64,000 nucleotides of DNA from JADZAI01 sp964390465 (lineage in GTDB: Bacteria; Pseudomonadota; Alphaproteobacteria; Micropepsales; Micropepsaceae), in contig CAYMIJ010000012.1 of assembly GCA_964390465.1 (NCBI GenBank), forward strand, positions 1 to 64,000, read 5' to 3'. Below are positions 33,307-41,095 of this stretch, one piece after another. The notes under the pieces are model-generated. The model made no database searches, was not told the origin of the DNA, and worked only from the letters and a program-made list of their open reading frames with translations. Each line of letters begins with the position of its first letter. Position 1 is the first letter of the stretch. The position numbers and the translations under genes are program-made.

Positions 33307-34203
33307 ATGGATAGTGTGCGCCCAATGTCCGCCGAGACCATTCTCGATCCACTTTCCGCCCTGCTGTGGCTGCGCGATACCGGCGCGGATGATGCCGTGC
33401 TGGAAGCGCCTGTGAACCGCTATCTCGAGGCGCCAGAACGAGAGCCAGAACGGAAGCCCGAACCGACCGCATCACCGGCCCGAACCGGCCCCGGCGAACG
33501 GCTCACCCCGCGCACTACACCAGGCCGCCCCTCTTATGAATCCGGCACAGCGCGACAGATCGATGCTGGCCTGCGTCCAGGGGCAGAACTCGACCGCTCA
33601 GCAGATATGCAATCGGCCCGCGCACTGGCAGCTTCAGCCACCAGTCTTGCCGAACTGCGCGCCTCACTCGAACGCTTTGATGGCTGTCCGCTGAAGAAGT
33701 CCGCGACCAATCTGGTCTTTGCCGATGGCAACCCGCAGGCCGACCTGATGTTCGTTGGCGAAGCGCCGGGCCGTGACGAGGATGAAAAGGGCCTGCCCTT
33801 TGTCGGCGTGTCGGGCCAGTTGCTCGACCGTTTCCTCGCGGCACTGGGGCGTGACCGCAGCAATGTCTACATCGCCAATGTCCTGCCCTGGCGCCCGCCC
33901 GACAATCGCGAACCGGCGCTGGCCGAAGCCAGCGTCTGCCTGCCCTTTCTCATGCGTCACATCGAACTGGTGAAACCGAAAATCGTCGTGGCGCTGGGCG
34001 CGACGGCGGCGCGCAACCTGTTCGATACAACGGATGGCATCACCCGCCTGCGCGGTCACTGGCGCGATCTGACAGCGGGCGGCCACACCTGCCCGGCGAT
34101 GGCGACCTTTCATCCTGCCGCTCTGCTGCGTCAGCCGCTCAACAAGCGCTATGTCTGGCGCGACCTGCTATCGGTCATGGATAAACTGGAGTCCTTCAGG
34201 TGA
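33307..34203 (+). CDS. uracil-DNA glycosylase, family 4-like
   Basis: 298-aa base-excision enzyme that removes uracil from DNA. Motif A GEAPGRDEDEKGLPFVG near residue 152, then NVLPWRPPDNREP and the HPAALLRQ loop near residue 273 are those of family 4. The N-terminal 100 residues are Pro/Arg-rich and disordered, as in alphaproteobacterial members. Only Cys127, Cys217 and Cys260 are present (CPLKK rather than the CxxC of archaeal enzymes), so the Fe-S cluster may be absent. Alternative ATG 33325. Its GTGA overlap with moaB is unusual. Confidence 0.88.
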   Translation: MDSVRPMSAETILDPLSALLWLRDTGADDAVLEAPVNRYLEAPEREPERKPEPTASPARTGPGERLTPRTTPGRPSYESGTARQIDAGLRPGAELDRSADMQSARALAASATSLAELRASLERFDGCPLKKSATNLVFADGNPQADLMFVGEAPGRDEDEKGLPFVGVSGQLLDRFLAALGRDRSNVYIANVLPWRPPDNREPALAEASVCLPFLMRHIELVKPKIVVALGATAARNLFDTTDGITRLRGHWRDLTAGGHTCPAMATFHPAALLRQPLNKRYVWRDLLSVMDKLESFR

Positions 34204-34748
34204 TTACCCTCGCCCCGCCCCCGCGCCTTGATGAAACCCGCGCCTTCAAGCCCGTCCGCATCGCGCTCCTCACCGTGTCCGACACGCGCACGCTGGCCGA
34301 GGATAAATCCGGCGACATCCTTGTCGAACGGCTGACCGGCGCTGGCCACATCCTTGCCGCCCGCACGCTGGTGCGCGATGATATCGCCGCCATTCAATTA
34401 TCCGTACGCGGATGGATTGCCGATGCGGCCATCGACGTGGTCATCACCACGGGCGGCACGGGCCTCACCGGCCGCGACGTGACCGTGGAAGCCATGCGCC
34501 CGCTCTTTGAAAAAGAGATCGACGGCTTCGCCGCCATCTTCCATGTCATTTCCTACATGACCATCGGCACCTCGACCGTGCAGTCGCGCGCCTGTGCGGG
34601 CGTAGCGAACGGCACCTATCTTTTCTGCCTGCCCGGCTCCTCGGGTGGCGTGAAGGATGCGTGGGACCACATCCTGAAATATCAGCTCGACGCGCGGCAT
34701 CGGCCCTGCAACTTCGTCGAGATCATGCCGCGCCTCATGGAACGCTGA
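34200..34748 (+). CDS. moaB: molybdenum cofactor biosynthesis protein B
   Basis: 182-aa MoaB/MogA-fold protein, probably adenylylating molybdopterin or regulating molybdenum insertion. The conserved RIALLTVSDTRTLAEDKSGD opening and the TTGGTGLTGRDVT loop near residue 83 are visible, and the C-terminal SSGGVKDAW matches. GTG start at 34200 overlaps the stop of the glycosylase gene by 4 bp. No other molybdenum gene is in the window. Confidence 0.92.
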   Translation: MITLAPPPRLDETRAFKPVRIALLTVSDTRTLAEDKSGDILVERLTGAGHILAARTLVRDDIAAIQLSVRGWIADAAIDVVITTGGTGLTGRDVTVEAMRPLFEKEIDGFAAIFHVISYMTIGTSTVQSRACAGVANGTYLFCLPGSSGGVKDAWDHILKYQLDARHRPCNFVEIMPRLMER

Positions 34749-34751
34749 GCA

Positions 34752-35129
34752 ATGGCACGCAAAACCGCCCTGCTTTCGCCAGAGGCGTTTGACGCCTATT
34801 GCGCCAGTCTGCCCGGCACCACGATGGTCATCCAGTGGGGCGGTGCGCATGTGTGGAAAGTGGGCGGCAAGGTGTTCGCGATCGGCGGCTGGGGCGATGG
34901 CGAGACACCCGCCTTCACCTTCAAGGTCACGCCGCTCGCCTTTGAGATTTTGCAGGAACAACCCGGCCTGCGCCCCGCGCCCTACCTTGCCTCGCGCGGC
35001 ATGAAATGGATCCAGCACCACGCCGCCCCCGGCCTCGGCGCGAACGATCTCAAGGCCTATCTGAAACAGTCCTACGATCTCATCGTGGCAGGCCTGCCCA
35101 AAAAGACCCGCGCAGGGCTGGGTGTGTAA
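34752..35129 (+). CDS. MmcQ/YjbR family protein
   Basis: 125-aa small MmcQ/YjbR-family protein (a CyaY-like fold). LSPEAFDAYCASLPG opens, then VWKVGGKVFAIGG, FTFKVTPLAFEIL, and GMKWIQHHAAP and LKAYLKQSYDLIVAGLPKK towards the end. It follows moaB by 3 bp. Its last 141 bp (34989-35129) are duplicated at 35941-36081, bracketing a short foreign insert. Confidence 0.87.
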   Translation: MARKTALLSPEAFDAYCASLPGTTMVIQWGGAHVWKVGGKVFAIGGWGDGETPAFTFKVTPLAFEILQEQPGLRPAPYLASRGMKWIQHHAAPGLGANDLKAYLKQSYDLIVAGLPKKTRAGLGV

Positions 35130-35371
35130 GGGTGGCTAACGGCCTGATGCGAGCCGAACGACAAGCGTTATGAGCCTTGATCCCGACGATGCGCCGCACT
35201 GCGCTTGAAGTTGAGAGACTTATCTTCATCCCGCACATCTGCGGAGAACAGCCTGTATGCTTTCCGAAACCGATGTCGACAAAGCGGTCGCGTATGCCTC
35301 CAGGTGCGTAGAAAAGTGGCTTACGGCCAAGCGCCATTGCCTTGGGGGTGGGGGGAGAGGAGCTAAGTGTC
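35130..35371 (+). other. insert region of unknown content before a terminator
   Basis: No supported gene. An open frame from ATG 35257 (GGAG upstream) reads MLSETDVDKAVAYASRCVEK but runs through a strong terminator, so at most a truncated peptide is made. It could also be the body of a small RNA ending at 35372-35406. Composition is closer to the small minus-strand ORFs than to neighbouring chromosomal genes. Confidence 0.45.
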
Positions 35372-35406
35372 CCGGCCCGTCGGCAAACCGGGTCGGAGCT
35401 TTTTTA
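35372..35406 (+). terminator. rho-independent terminator inside the insert
   Basis: CCGGCCCG (35372-35379), loop, CGGGTCGG (35389-35396; one G-U pair), then AGCTTTTTTA. A GC-rich stem followed by six T on the + strand is a textbook terminator. It may end transcription from the mmcQ unit or a small RNA starting in the insert. Confidence 0.8.
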
Positions 35407-35601
35407 TTGACTTGGCACATCGTCAGGATGCGGGGCTTGCAGTACGCGCTGGCACCAATATGGCGGGTCGCGAGGGTCAGCTTCGCCCGGTTCATACCAG
35501 CGATGCCCCGTCCACATCCAAACTTCCCAATCGTTGCCGCGCTTTGGTACTACATAGAAGTACCCTGGTCGGTCTTCGTTTAATTTGCGCGGGATAATCA
35601 T
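35404..35601 (-). CDS. small hypothetical protein (65 aa)
   Basis: 65-aa protein rich in Trp, Tyr and Pro: PGYFYVVPKRGNDWEVWMW, then GHRWYEPGEADPRDP. It is not recognised. The style (short, aromatic, WTGHRWYEPG) recalls phage or mobile-element accessory proteins. Its ATG overlaps the upstream 86-aa gene stop by 4 bp (35598-35601), which makes the pair a credible operon. It ends over the + strand terminator. Confidence 0.62.
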   Translation of the reverse strand: MIIPRKLNEDRPGYFYVVPKRGNDWEVWMWTGHRWYEPGEADPRDPPYWCQRVLQAPHPDDVPSQ

Positions 35602-35858
35602 AGTTCGGGTACGCGGACTTCCTGCAAAATCGACCCGTCGCTGTCGACCGAACAGAATGCCACCTTAACTTCAGGGAACTTCTTTCTGAACTTCGTCGAA
35701 AGTATCGCCTGAAATTCGTTAAACTCTAAGACCGCAAGGTTTTCGCCGCGCGCCTTGATACGGTAGAAGTTCAAGCCGCCGCTGAACTCTAGCTCAAAGT
35801 CGTCGTCGTAGGCTGCAAGGTGACGTTTCAAGTCGCCAACGGTAAAAGCGTCGGACAT
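35598..35858 (-). CDS. small hypothetical protein (86 aa)
   Basis: 86-aa protein beginning MSDAFTVGDLKRHLAAYDDDFELEF-like text: a V-G-D-L...L...D-D-x-E pattern found at the start of many phage and plasmid proteins. The frame extends upstream to 36005 but GGGG at about eight bases before ATG 35858 marks the likely start. Not recognised; acts with the 65-aa gene by 4-bp overlap. Confidence 0.62.
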   Translation of the reverse strand: MSDAFTVGDLKRHLAAYDDDFELEFSGGLNFYRIKARGENLAVLEFNEFQAILSTKFRKKFPEVKVAFCSVDSDGSILQEVRVPEL

Positions 35859-35940
35859 GCGATATTCCCCACTACGTTCGTGCTTGGACACAAACTGTAG
35901 CGCACAAAACGGGAACAAGTCTAGGCGAAGCCGGCCCCGC

Positions 35941-36081
35941 GCCTCGCGCTGTATGAAGTGGATCCAGCACCACGCCGCCCCCGGCCTCGTCGCGAACGAT
36001 CTCAAGGCCTATCTGAAACAGTCCTATGATCTGATCGTGGCAGGCCTGCCCAAAAAGACCCGCGCGGACCTCGGTATCTGA
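35941..36081 (+). pseudogene. duplicate 3' end of the mmcQ gene
   Basis: The 129 bp from 35953 to the stop at 36081 match 35001-35129 of the intact gene at about 118 of 129 positions, and similarity reaches back to 35941. Encoded residues MKWIQHHAAPGL and LKAYLKQSYDLIVAGLPKK recur with RADLGI at the end instead of RAGLGV. No start or 5' portion is present, so it is a fragment. Most changes are silent or at the very end. Confidence 0.9.
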
Positions 36082-36257
36082 AGCCGTGACTGTCAGGGCC
36101 GCGCTGTCGCCATGTCATAATGGCAGGCCGGACCTGCCCTGATTTTAGATGCTTTTGTCGAAAAGCGCGGTTCAACCACCTCAGCCCCCAGCGGCGCGGC
36201 CTGATTTTCCGAAATCAAAGAACGAATAAGACCAGCCAATGAGTATCAGGACAGAAT

Positions 36258-36272
36258 GTTCTTGATTTGTTC
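36258..36272 (+). promoter_or_regulatory. LexA (SOS) box of the alphaproteobacterial type
   Basis: GTTC-ttgattt-GTTC is an exact GTTC-N7-GTTC direct repeat, the LexA operator of Alphaproteobacteria. It lies 24 bp before the radical SAM start and just upstream of TATAGT (36276-36281), a likely -10, so LexA bound here would block the promoter. Confidence 0.75.
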
Positions 36273-36296
36273 TTTTATAGTGCTTACATTGTCAGC

Positions 36297-37430
36297 ATGA
36301 ACGCTCGTAATGCCCTTCGCAGCGTCGCGCCGCTGGCCCCTGTCCCCACTCCCCGCAAGGGCCGTGGCGCACTGACCAATGCGGACGGGCGTTACGAGCG
36401 GTTCAGCCATCATGCCGAAGCCGATGGCTGGCAGCGCGATCCCTTGCCCACTCGGGAAGGTGACGAGGCGCCCAAGCTGCGCACCACCGTGCTTTACGAC
36501 GCCACACGCTCCATCATCGCGCGCAACACCTCGCCCGACCTTTCCTTCGACCGCTCGATCAACCCCTATCGCGGCTGCGAACATGGTTGCGTCTATTGTT
36601 TCGCGCGGCCAACCCACGCTTATCTCGGCCTCTCGCCCGGCCTCGACTTTGAAACCCGCCTTCTGGTGAAGCCGCGTGCCGCCGAACTGCTGGAGGCTGA
36701 ACTCGCCGCGCCCGGCTACCAGCCGCGCACACTGGCGCTGGGCACAAATACCGATCCCTATCAGCCACTGGAAAGCGAACACCGCATCACCCGTCAGGTG
36801 CTGGAGGTGCTGGCCCGCCACAACCATCCGGTCGCCATCGTCACCAAGTCGCATCTCGTCACCCGCGATATCGACATTCTGGCCTCCATGGCGGCAAAGG
36901 GGTTGGCCAAGGTCGCCATCTCGCTCACCACGCTCGACCCCGCGCTGGCCCGCGCCATGGAGCCACGCGCCGCCACGCCCGCCAAACGGCTGGATACCAT
37001 CCGCGCCCTGTCACGCGCCGGCATTCCAACCGCGGTGATGACGGCCCCGCTCATCCCCGCGCTCAATGATATGGAGATGGAAGATATCCTCACCGCCGCG
37101 CGCGAGGCCGGGGCCGTTGCGGCGGGTTATGTCGTTCTGCGCCTGCCGCTGGAAATCAAGGATCTGTTCCGCGAATGGCTCACCGCCCATGTGCCCGACA
37201 AGGCCGCGCATGTGATGGCACTGGTGCGCTCCATGCGTGGCGGGCGCGATTACGACGCGCAATGGTCGACCCGCCAGAAAGGCACCGGCCCTTATGCGAA
37301 ACTCATCGCGCACCGTTTCCGTCTGGCGGCCCGCCGTCTTGGCCTCAACCAGCAATCCTTCCCGCTTGATGCCACGCAGTTCCTGCGCCCTCAGAAAGCC
37401 CTGACAAACCGCCAGTTGAGCCTGCTGTGA
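36297..37430 (+). CDS. SplB-like radical SAM protein, PA0069 family
   Basis: 377-aa radical SAM enzyme. The 4Fe-4S/SAM loop is CEHGCVYC (a CX3CX2C motif) near residue 98 in the block NPYRGCEHGCVYCFARPTH; LGTNTDPYQPLE follows. This PA0069 branch is related to spore photoproduct lyase, which repairs UV thymine lesions, but its own reaction is not established. ATG 36297 is preferred over 36267 because the latter would place the start close to the LexA box and promoter. The LexA box suggests a DNA-damage role. rnhB overlaps its stop. Confidence 0.9.
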   Translation: MNARNALRSVAPLAPVPTPRKGRGALTNADGRYERFSHHAEADGWQRDPLPTREGDEAPKLRTTVLYDATRSIIARNTSPDLSFDRSINPYRGCEHGCVYCFARPTHAYLGLSPGLDFETRLLVKPRAAELLEAELAAPGYQPRTLALGTNTDPYQPLESEHRITRQVLEVLARHNHPVAIVTKSHLVTRDIDILASMAAKGLAKVAISLTTLDPALARAMEPRAATPAKRLDTIRALSRAGIPTAVMTAPLIPALNDMEMEDILTAAREAGAVAAGYVVLRLPLEIKDLFREWLTAHVPDKAAHVMALVRSMRGGRDYDAQWSTRQKGTGPYAKLIAHRFRLAARRLGLNQQSFPLDATQFLRPQKALTNRQLSLL

Positions 37431-38218
37431 CGGCGCTTTCCATCCACAGCTATCGTCCTTTGCGATTCGCCCCTGCGGCCCCGAATCGGGTTAGTGTGGC
37501 AGTCATGGTGCACGCTCCGAAACGGCGCGAGGCTTTGCTCACCCTCGATGGGGGCGGAGAGCGGCCGGATTTTGCCGCCGAGCGTCAGGTCGCAGCGCTT
37601 TATGGCCTGCCGGTCGTGGGGATTGATGAGGCCGGGCGCGGTCCGTGGGCCGGGCCGGTGGTGGCGGGCGCGGTGATGCTCGACCTGAGCCGCACCCCGC
37701 CCGATAGTCTCAACGATTCCAAGAAACTCACCGAAGCCCTGCGTGACCGTCTGTATGACGATATTCTGGAAGTGGCGCTGGGCCACGGCATTGGTGTCGT
37801 CACGGCGCAGGAGATCGACCAGCTCAACATCCGCCAGGCGACCCACCTCGCCATGCGCCGGGCGCTGGAGGCTCTGAACAAGGGGGCGGTGAAGCCCACC
37901 GCCGCGCTGGTCGATGGCGATGACGCCCCGGCTCTCGACATCCCCACCCGAGCACTCATCAAGGGCGACAGCAAATCCTGCTCCATCGCGGCGGCCTCCA
38001 TTCTGGCCAAGGTCACGCGCGACCGGCTGATGACCGCCTTTGATACCGTCTATCCGGGCTATGGTTTTGCCCGCCACAAGGGCTATGGCACGCCGCAGCA
38101 CGCACAGGCTCTGTTGCGGCTTGGTCCTTGCCCGATCCATCGGCTCACCTTCGCGCCGGTTGCGGCAGCGCGGGCTGCGGCAGATGAGTCACAACGGACT
38201 CATCCGCCCGCAATCTGA
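37427..38218 (+). CDS. rnhB: ribonuclease HII
   Basis: Cleaves RNA in RNA-DNA hybrids and single ribonucleotides in DNA. Catalytic acids sit in VVGIDEAGRGPWAGPVVAG (DEAGRG motif) and VDGDDAP, with KGDSKSCSIAAASILAKVTRD and HKGYGT later. The GTG at 37427 overlaps the radical SAM stop by 4 bp, giving 263 aa; ATG 37505 would give the more usual length of about 237 aa. A CGATTCG/CGAATCG inverted repeat (about 37462-37490) lies between the two candidates. The C-terminal tail holds a GATGAGTC inverted repeat. Confidence 0.93.
   Translation: MTALSIHSYRPLRFAPAAPNRVSVAVMVHAPKRREALLTLDGGGERPDFAAERQVAALYGLPVVGIDEAGRGPWAGPVVAGAVMLDLSRTPPDSLNDSKKLTEALRDRLYDDILEVALGHGIGVVTAQEIDQLNIRQATHLAMRRALEALNKGAVKPTAALVDGDDAPALDIPTRALIKGDSKSCSIAAASILAKVTRDRLMTAFDTVYPGYGFARHKGYGTPQHAQALLRLGPCPIHRLTFAPVAAARAAADESQRTHPPAI
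38183..38204. promoter_or_regulatory. inverted repeat containing two GANTC sites
   Basis: GATGAGTC-acaacg-GACTCATC: perfect 8-bp arms, inside the last codons of rnhB. Each arm holds one GANTC. No T run follows, so a terminator role is weak; it may instead belong to the ccrM control region. Confidence 0.5.
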
Positions 38219-38267
38219 CCGTATGGTTAATTCAGACCCCCTATATCTTGGGCCGCATTAACCCTCA

Positions 38268-38336
38268 GACTCCACAATCAGTTCTGTTAACACTTTGATT
38301 CCATTGAGACTCTTGACCGTGAGTCGCCGAAGACTC
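38268..38336 (+). promoter_or_regulatory. cluster of five GANTC methylation sites before ccrM
   Basis: GACTC at 38268, GATTC at 38297, GACTC at 38308, GAGTC at 38321 and GACTC at 38332, all in 69 bp ending 31 bp before the ATG. Chance spacing for GANTC is about 256 bp. In Caulobacter the ccrM promoter holds such sites and its firing depends on methylation state. A TTAA half-site (38287-38290) hints at CtrA, but the second half does not match. Confidence 0.7.
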
Positions 38337-38367
38337 AGCGTTCGCGCCAACAGGTGGCGGGGTTCTC

Positions 38368-39567
38368 ATGTCTCAGGCAGCGGTCATAACGAAGGGTGCG
38401 CGCGCGCCCAAACTGCCGGTCGACACGATCGTGGCGGGCGACTGCATCGAGGCGCTGAAAATGCTGCCCGACGCCAGTGTCGACCTCGTCTTTGCCGATC
38501 CGCCCTACAACCTCCAGCTTCAGGGCGATCTGCACCGGCCCGACCAGTCCAAGGTCGATGCCGTCAACGACGCATGGGACAAGTTCGCCTCGTTCACAGC
38601 CTATGATGCTTTCACCCGCGCCTGGCTGGCGGAATGCCGACGCATACTCAAACCCACTGGCTCGCTCTGGGTCATCGGCTCGTATCACAATATTTTCCGC
38701 GTCGGCACGATCCTACAGGATCTCGGCTACTGGATTCTCAACGACATCGTGTGGCGCAAATCCAACCCGATGCCGAACTTTCGCGGGCGACGCTTCACCA
38801 ACGCACACGAAACGCTCATCTGGGCCTCGCCGGAAGCGAACGCCACCGGCTACACCTTCAACTATGAAGCGATGAAGCAGCTGAACGAAGGCGTGCAGAT
38901 GCGCTCGGACTGGCTCATTCCGCTCTGCACGGGCGGTGAGCGTCTCAAGGGCGATGATGGCGCCAAGGCTCACCCGACCCAGAAGCCCGAGGCCCTGCTC
39001 CACCGCGTCGTCATGGCCTCCACCAAGCCCGGCGACATCGTGCTCGACCCGTTCTTCGGCACCGGCACCACAGGCGCGGTCGCCAAGCGTCTGGGCCGTC
39101 ACTATATCGGCATTGAACGCGATGCCGGTTACATCAAGGTGGCGCGCGAACGCATCCGACAGGTCATACCAGCCTCAGCCGAAGACATTGCCCTGCCCAA
39201 GCCCAAGCGCGAGGAAGTGCGCGTGCCGTTCGGTCAGGTCATTGAACGCGGCCTGCTCGATCCGGGGCAGAAACTCTATGATCCCTCCAAGCGCCACGCC
39301 GCCCGCGTGAAGGCCGATGGCTCGCTCAGCGTCGATGGTGCGACCGGCTCGATCCACCAGATCGGCGCGCATGTGCAGGGCCTGCCCGCCTGCAATGGCT
39401 GGACGTTCTGGCACTTCATGGTCGATGGAAAACTCAAGCCCATCGACATATTGCGCCAGCAGATCAGGAACGAGATGGAAGCCGCCGAAGCTGCGCCCGC
39501 CCCTGTCGCCGCCGCTGCCTCAAGCACGAAGTCCAACGTCAAGCGCCTTCACGAACACCGAAGGTAG
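38368..39567 (+). CDS. ccrM: CcrM DNA adenine methyltransferase (GANTC)
   Basis: 399-aa beta-class N6-adenine methyltransferase that methylates GANTC and times the cell cycle. Catalytic DPPY at 44-47, SAM site DPFFGTGTTGAVAKRLGR near residue 228, and a C-terminal DNA-recognition/RAMA region (about 290-375) are in the order of CcrM, longer than Hinf-type enzymes. The extra 25 residues after the RAMA region are Ala/Pro-rich and basic. It overlaps the convergent mutY by 48 bp (39520-39567). Confidence 0.95.
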   Translation: MSQAAVITKGARAPKLPVDTIVAGDCIEALKMLPDASVDLVFADPPYNLQLQGDLHRPDQSKVDAVNDAWDKFASFTAYDAFTRAWLAECRRILKPTGSLWVIGSYHNIFRVGTILQDLGYWILNDIVWRKSNPMPNFRGRRFTNAHETLIWASPEANATGYTFNYEAMKQLNEGVQMRSDWLIPLCTGGERLKGDDGAKAHPTQKPEALLHRVVMASTKPGDIVLDPFFGTGTTGAVAKRLGRHYIGIERDAGYIKVARERIRQVIPASAEDIALPKPKREEVRVPFGQVIERGLLDPGQKLYDPSKRHAARVKADGSLSVDGATGSIHQIGAHVQGLPACNGWTFWHFMVDGKLKPIDILRQQIRNEMEAAEAAPAPVAAAASSTKSNVKRLHEHRR

Positions 39568-40581
39568 CCCTGCTTCAGCCAGCGCGCTGATGGCCACCCA
39601 TTCGCCCGTCACGCGCGGGTACTTGGGCAGATGCGTCACATAAACATCCAGCGTCAGGCGGAAATGCGTGAACACATGCACCGCCTGCCCCGCCTGTTTG
39701 CGCCATGCCGCCTTCACCGGCGCATGGGCCAGAACGTCATCCGGCATCGTCGCCGCCCACTGCGTTGTCGGCACGCCCATCATGCCGCCGAGCAGACCCT
39801 TGGGCGGGCGGCGCACCAGCAACACATGACCATCGCATACCGCCACAAAGGCTGCGCCCGCACGCTCCGGCCGCTTCGCCTTCTCCGCCCGGCGCGGCAG
39901 GCTGTCGGCAATACCTTTCTTACGCCCCTCACATTCGGCCTGAAGCGGACACAGCACACAGGCGGGTGACTTCGGCGTGCAGATGGTCGCACCCAGATCC
40001 ATCAGCGCCTGTGCGAAGTCACCCGCCCGCATGTCAGGTGTCAGGTTTTCGGCAAGGCGCTTAAGTTCAGCCTTTGCAATGGGCAACGGCGTTTCCACGG
40101 CGAACAGACGCGCCATCACGCGCTCGATATTCCCATCCACCGGCGTTGCTTTCAGCCCGAAGCCGATCGCCGCAATCGCTGCCGCCGTATAAGGACCGAC
40201 CCCCGGCAGATCGCGCAAGCGCGCTTCGTCCGCCGGAAACATACCGCCCATCTCGCGCGCCACCATTTGCGCCGCGGCATACAGGTTGCGGGCGCGGCTG
40301 TAATAGCCAAGCCCCGCCCAAGCCCGCATCACCTCGTCCACCGGCGCGGCCGCCAGTGCCTTCACATTTGGCCACATGGCCGTGAACTTCTCAAAATAAG
40401 GCTTCACGGCTGCCACGGTTGTCTGCTGCAGCATGATCTCCGAAAGCCACACCCTGTATGGGTCGGCCCTCTCGCCCTTGGCGTAGCGCCATGGCAAGGT
40501 GCGGGCATGGACATCATACCAGGCAAGCAGCACAGCGCTGACCGGCGGGCGGGATTTGCGTTTCGTCACGGGCACAGTCAT
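39520..40581 (-). CDS. mutY: A/G-specific adenine glycosylase
   Basis: 353-aa base-excision enzyme removing A opposite 8-oxoG. Motifs: LPWRYAK near residue 23, IMLQQTTV, the helix-hairpin-helix LPGVGPYTAAAI with catalytic Asp in VDGN, the 4Fe-4S cluster C(X6)CX2CX5C (CTPKSPACVLCPLQAEC), and a NUDIX-like C-terminal domain for 8-oxoG. The long frame to 40809 has no protein-like N-terminal part. The ATG (40579-40581) shares two bases with the divergent dciA ATG. Confidence 0.95.
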   Translation of the reverse strand: MTVPVTKRKSRPPVSAVLLAWYDVHARTLPWRYAKGERADPYRVWLSEIMLQQTTVAAVKPYFEKFTAMWPNVKALAAAPVDEVMRAWAGLGYYSRARNLYAAAQMVAREMGGMFPADEARLRDLPGVGPYTAAAIAAIGFGLKATPVDGNIERVMARLFAVETPLPIAKAELKRLAENLTPDMRAGDFAQALMDLGATICTPKSPACVLCPLQAECEGRKKGIADSLPRRAEKAKRPERAGAAFVAVCDGHVLLVRRPPKGLLGGMMGVPTTQWAATMPDDVLAHAPVKAAWRKQAGQAVHVFTHFRLTLDVYVTHLPKYPRVTGEWVAISALAEAGLPSVFVKALDVGLRA

Positions 40582-41092
40582 GCGCGGTGACGACGCAGCG
40601 GGCAAGACGCGCAGCCACCGTCGTGCGCCGCTTAAACTGTCGGCAACGGTCGGCCGCACGGCGCGTGAACTGGCCGCCGGACGCGGGCTTGATCTGCTGT
40701 CACTGGCCACGCGCTGGCGCGACATCGTGGGTGATGGTCTTGCCACGCATTGCCGCCCGGCTTCGCTGACAAAATCACGCAGTGGCGGCGCGATCCTCAC
40801 GCTTTCCACCGAAGGCGGCGCGGCGCTTCTGGTGCAGCATCAGCAGCGCGAGATCATCGCGCGGGTGAACGCAATGCTGGGGCCAGATGCCATCACATCC
40901 ATCAAGCTCATCCAGACCAGCGCTTTCGCAACCGCCGCGGCCCCGCCACGGCCCAAGCCCCGCCCGCCCGTTCTTGCCCCGCATGAAGAAGACGCCGTGC
41001 GCATGCAAACCCAGAAAGTCGCTGATCCCGACCTGCGCGACCGCCTGACGCGCCTGATGCGTCATGCCGTCGACGGTGCCAAGCGGCGCTGA
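40580..41092 (+). CDS. DUF721 / DciA-like protein
   Basis: 170-aa protein of the DUF721 family, whose members include DciA, the helicase-loading protein that replaces DnaC in many bacteria. KLSATVGRTARELAAGRGLD near residue 18, LATRWRDIVGDGLATHCRP, and LTLSTEGGAALLVQHQQREI show the family; the C-terminal part is low-complexity Pro/Arg. It lies in the mutY-DUF721-thioredoxin-smc block conserved in Alphaproteobacteria. Confidence 0.8.
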   Translation: MRGDDAAGKTRSHRRAPLKLSATVGRTARELAAGRGLDLLSLATRWRDIVGDGLATHCRPASLTKSRSGGAILTLSTEGGAALLVQHQQREIIARVNAMLGPDAITSIKLIQTSAFATAAAPPRPKPRPPVLAPHEEDAVRMQTQKVADPDLRDRLTRLMRHAVDGAKRR

Positions 41093-41095
41093 CCC

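Noticed and set aside
35257..35583. A 108-residue + strand frame in the mmcQ-flanked insert
   Set aside because: It crosses a strong terminator, and its second half is antisense to the better supported 65-aa gene.
37462..37490. CGATTCG/CGAATCG inverted repeat as a terminator after the radical SAM gene
   Set aside because: No T run follows, and rnhB overlaps the preceding stop, so termination there is unlikely.
38287..38301. CtrA binding site before ccrM
   Set aside because: Only TTAA-N7-ATTC is present; the second half does not match TTAA, so it is a half-site at best.
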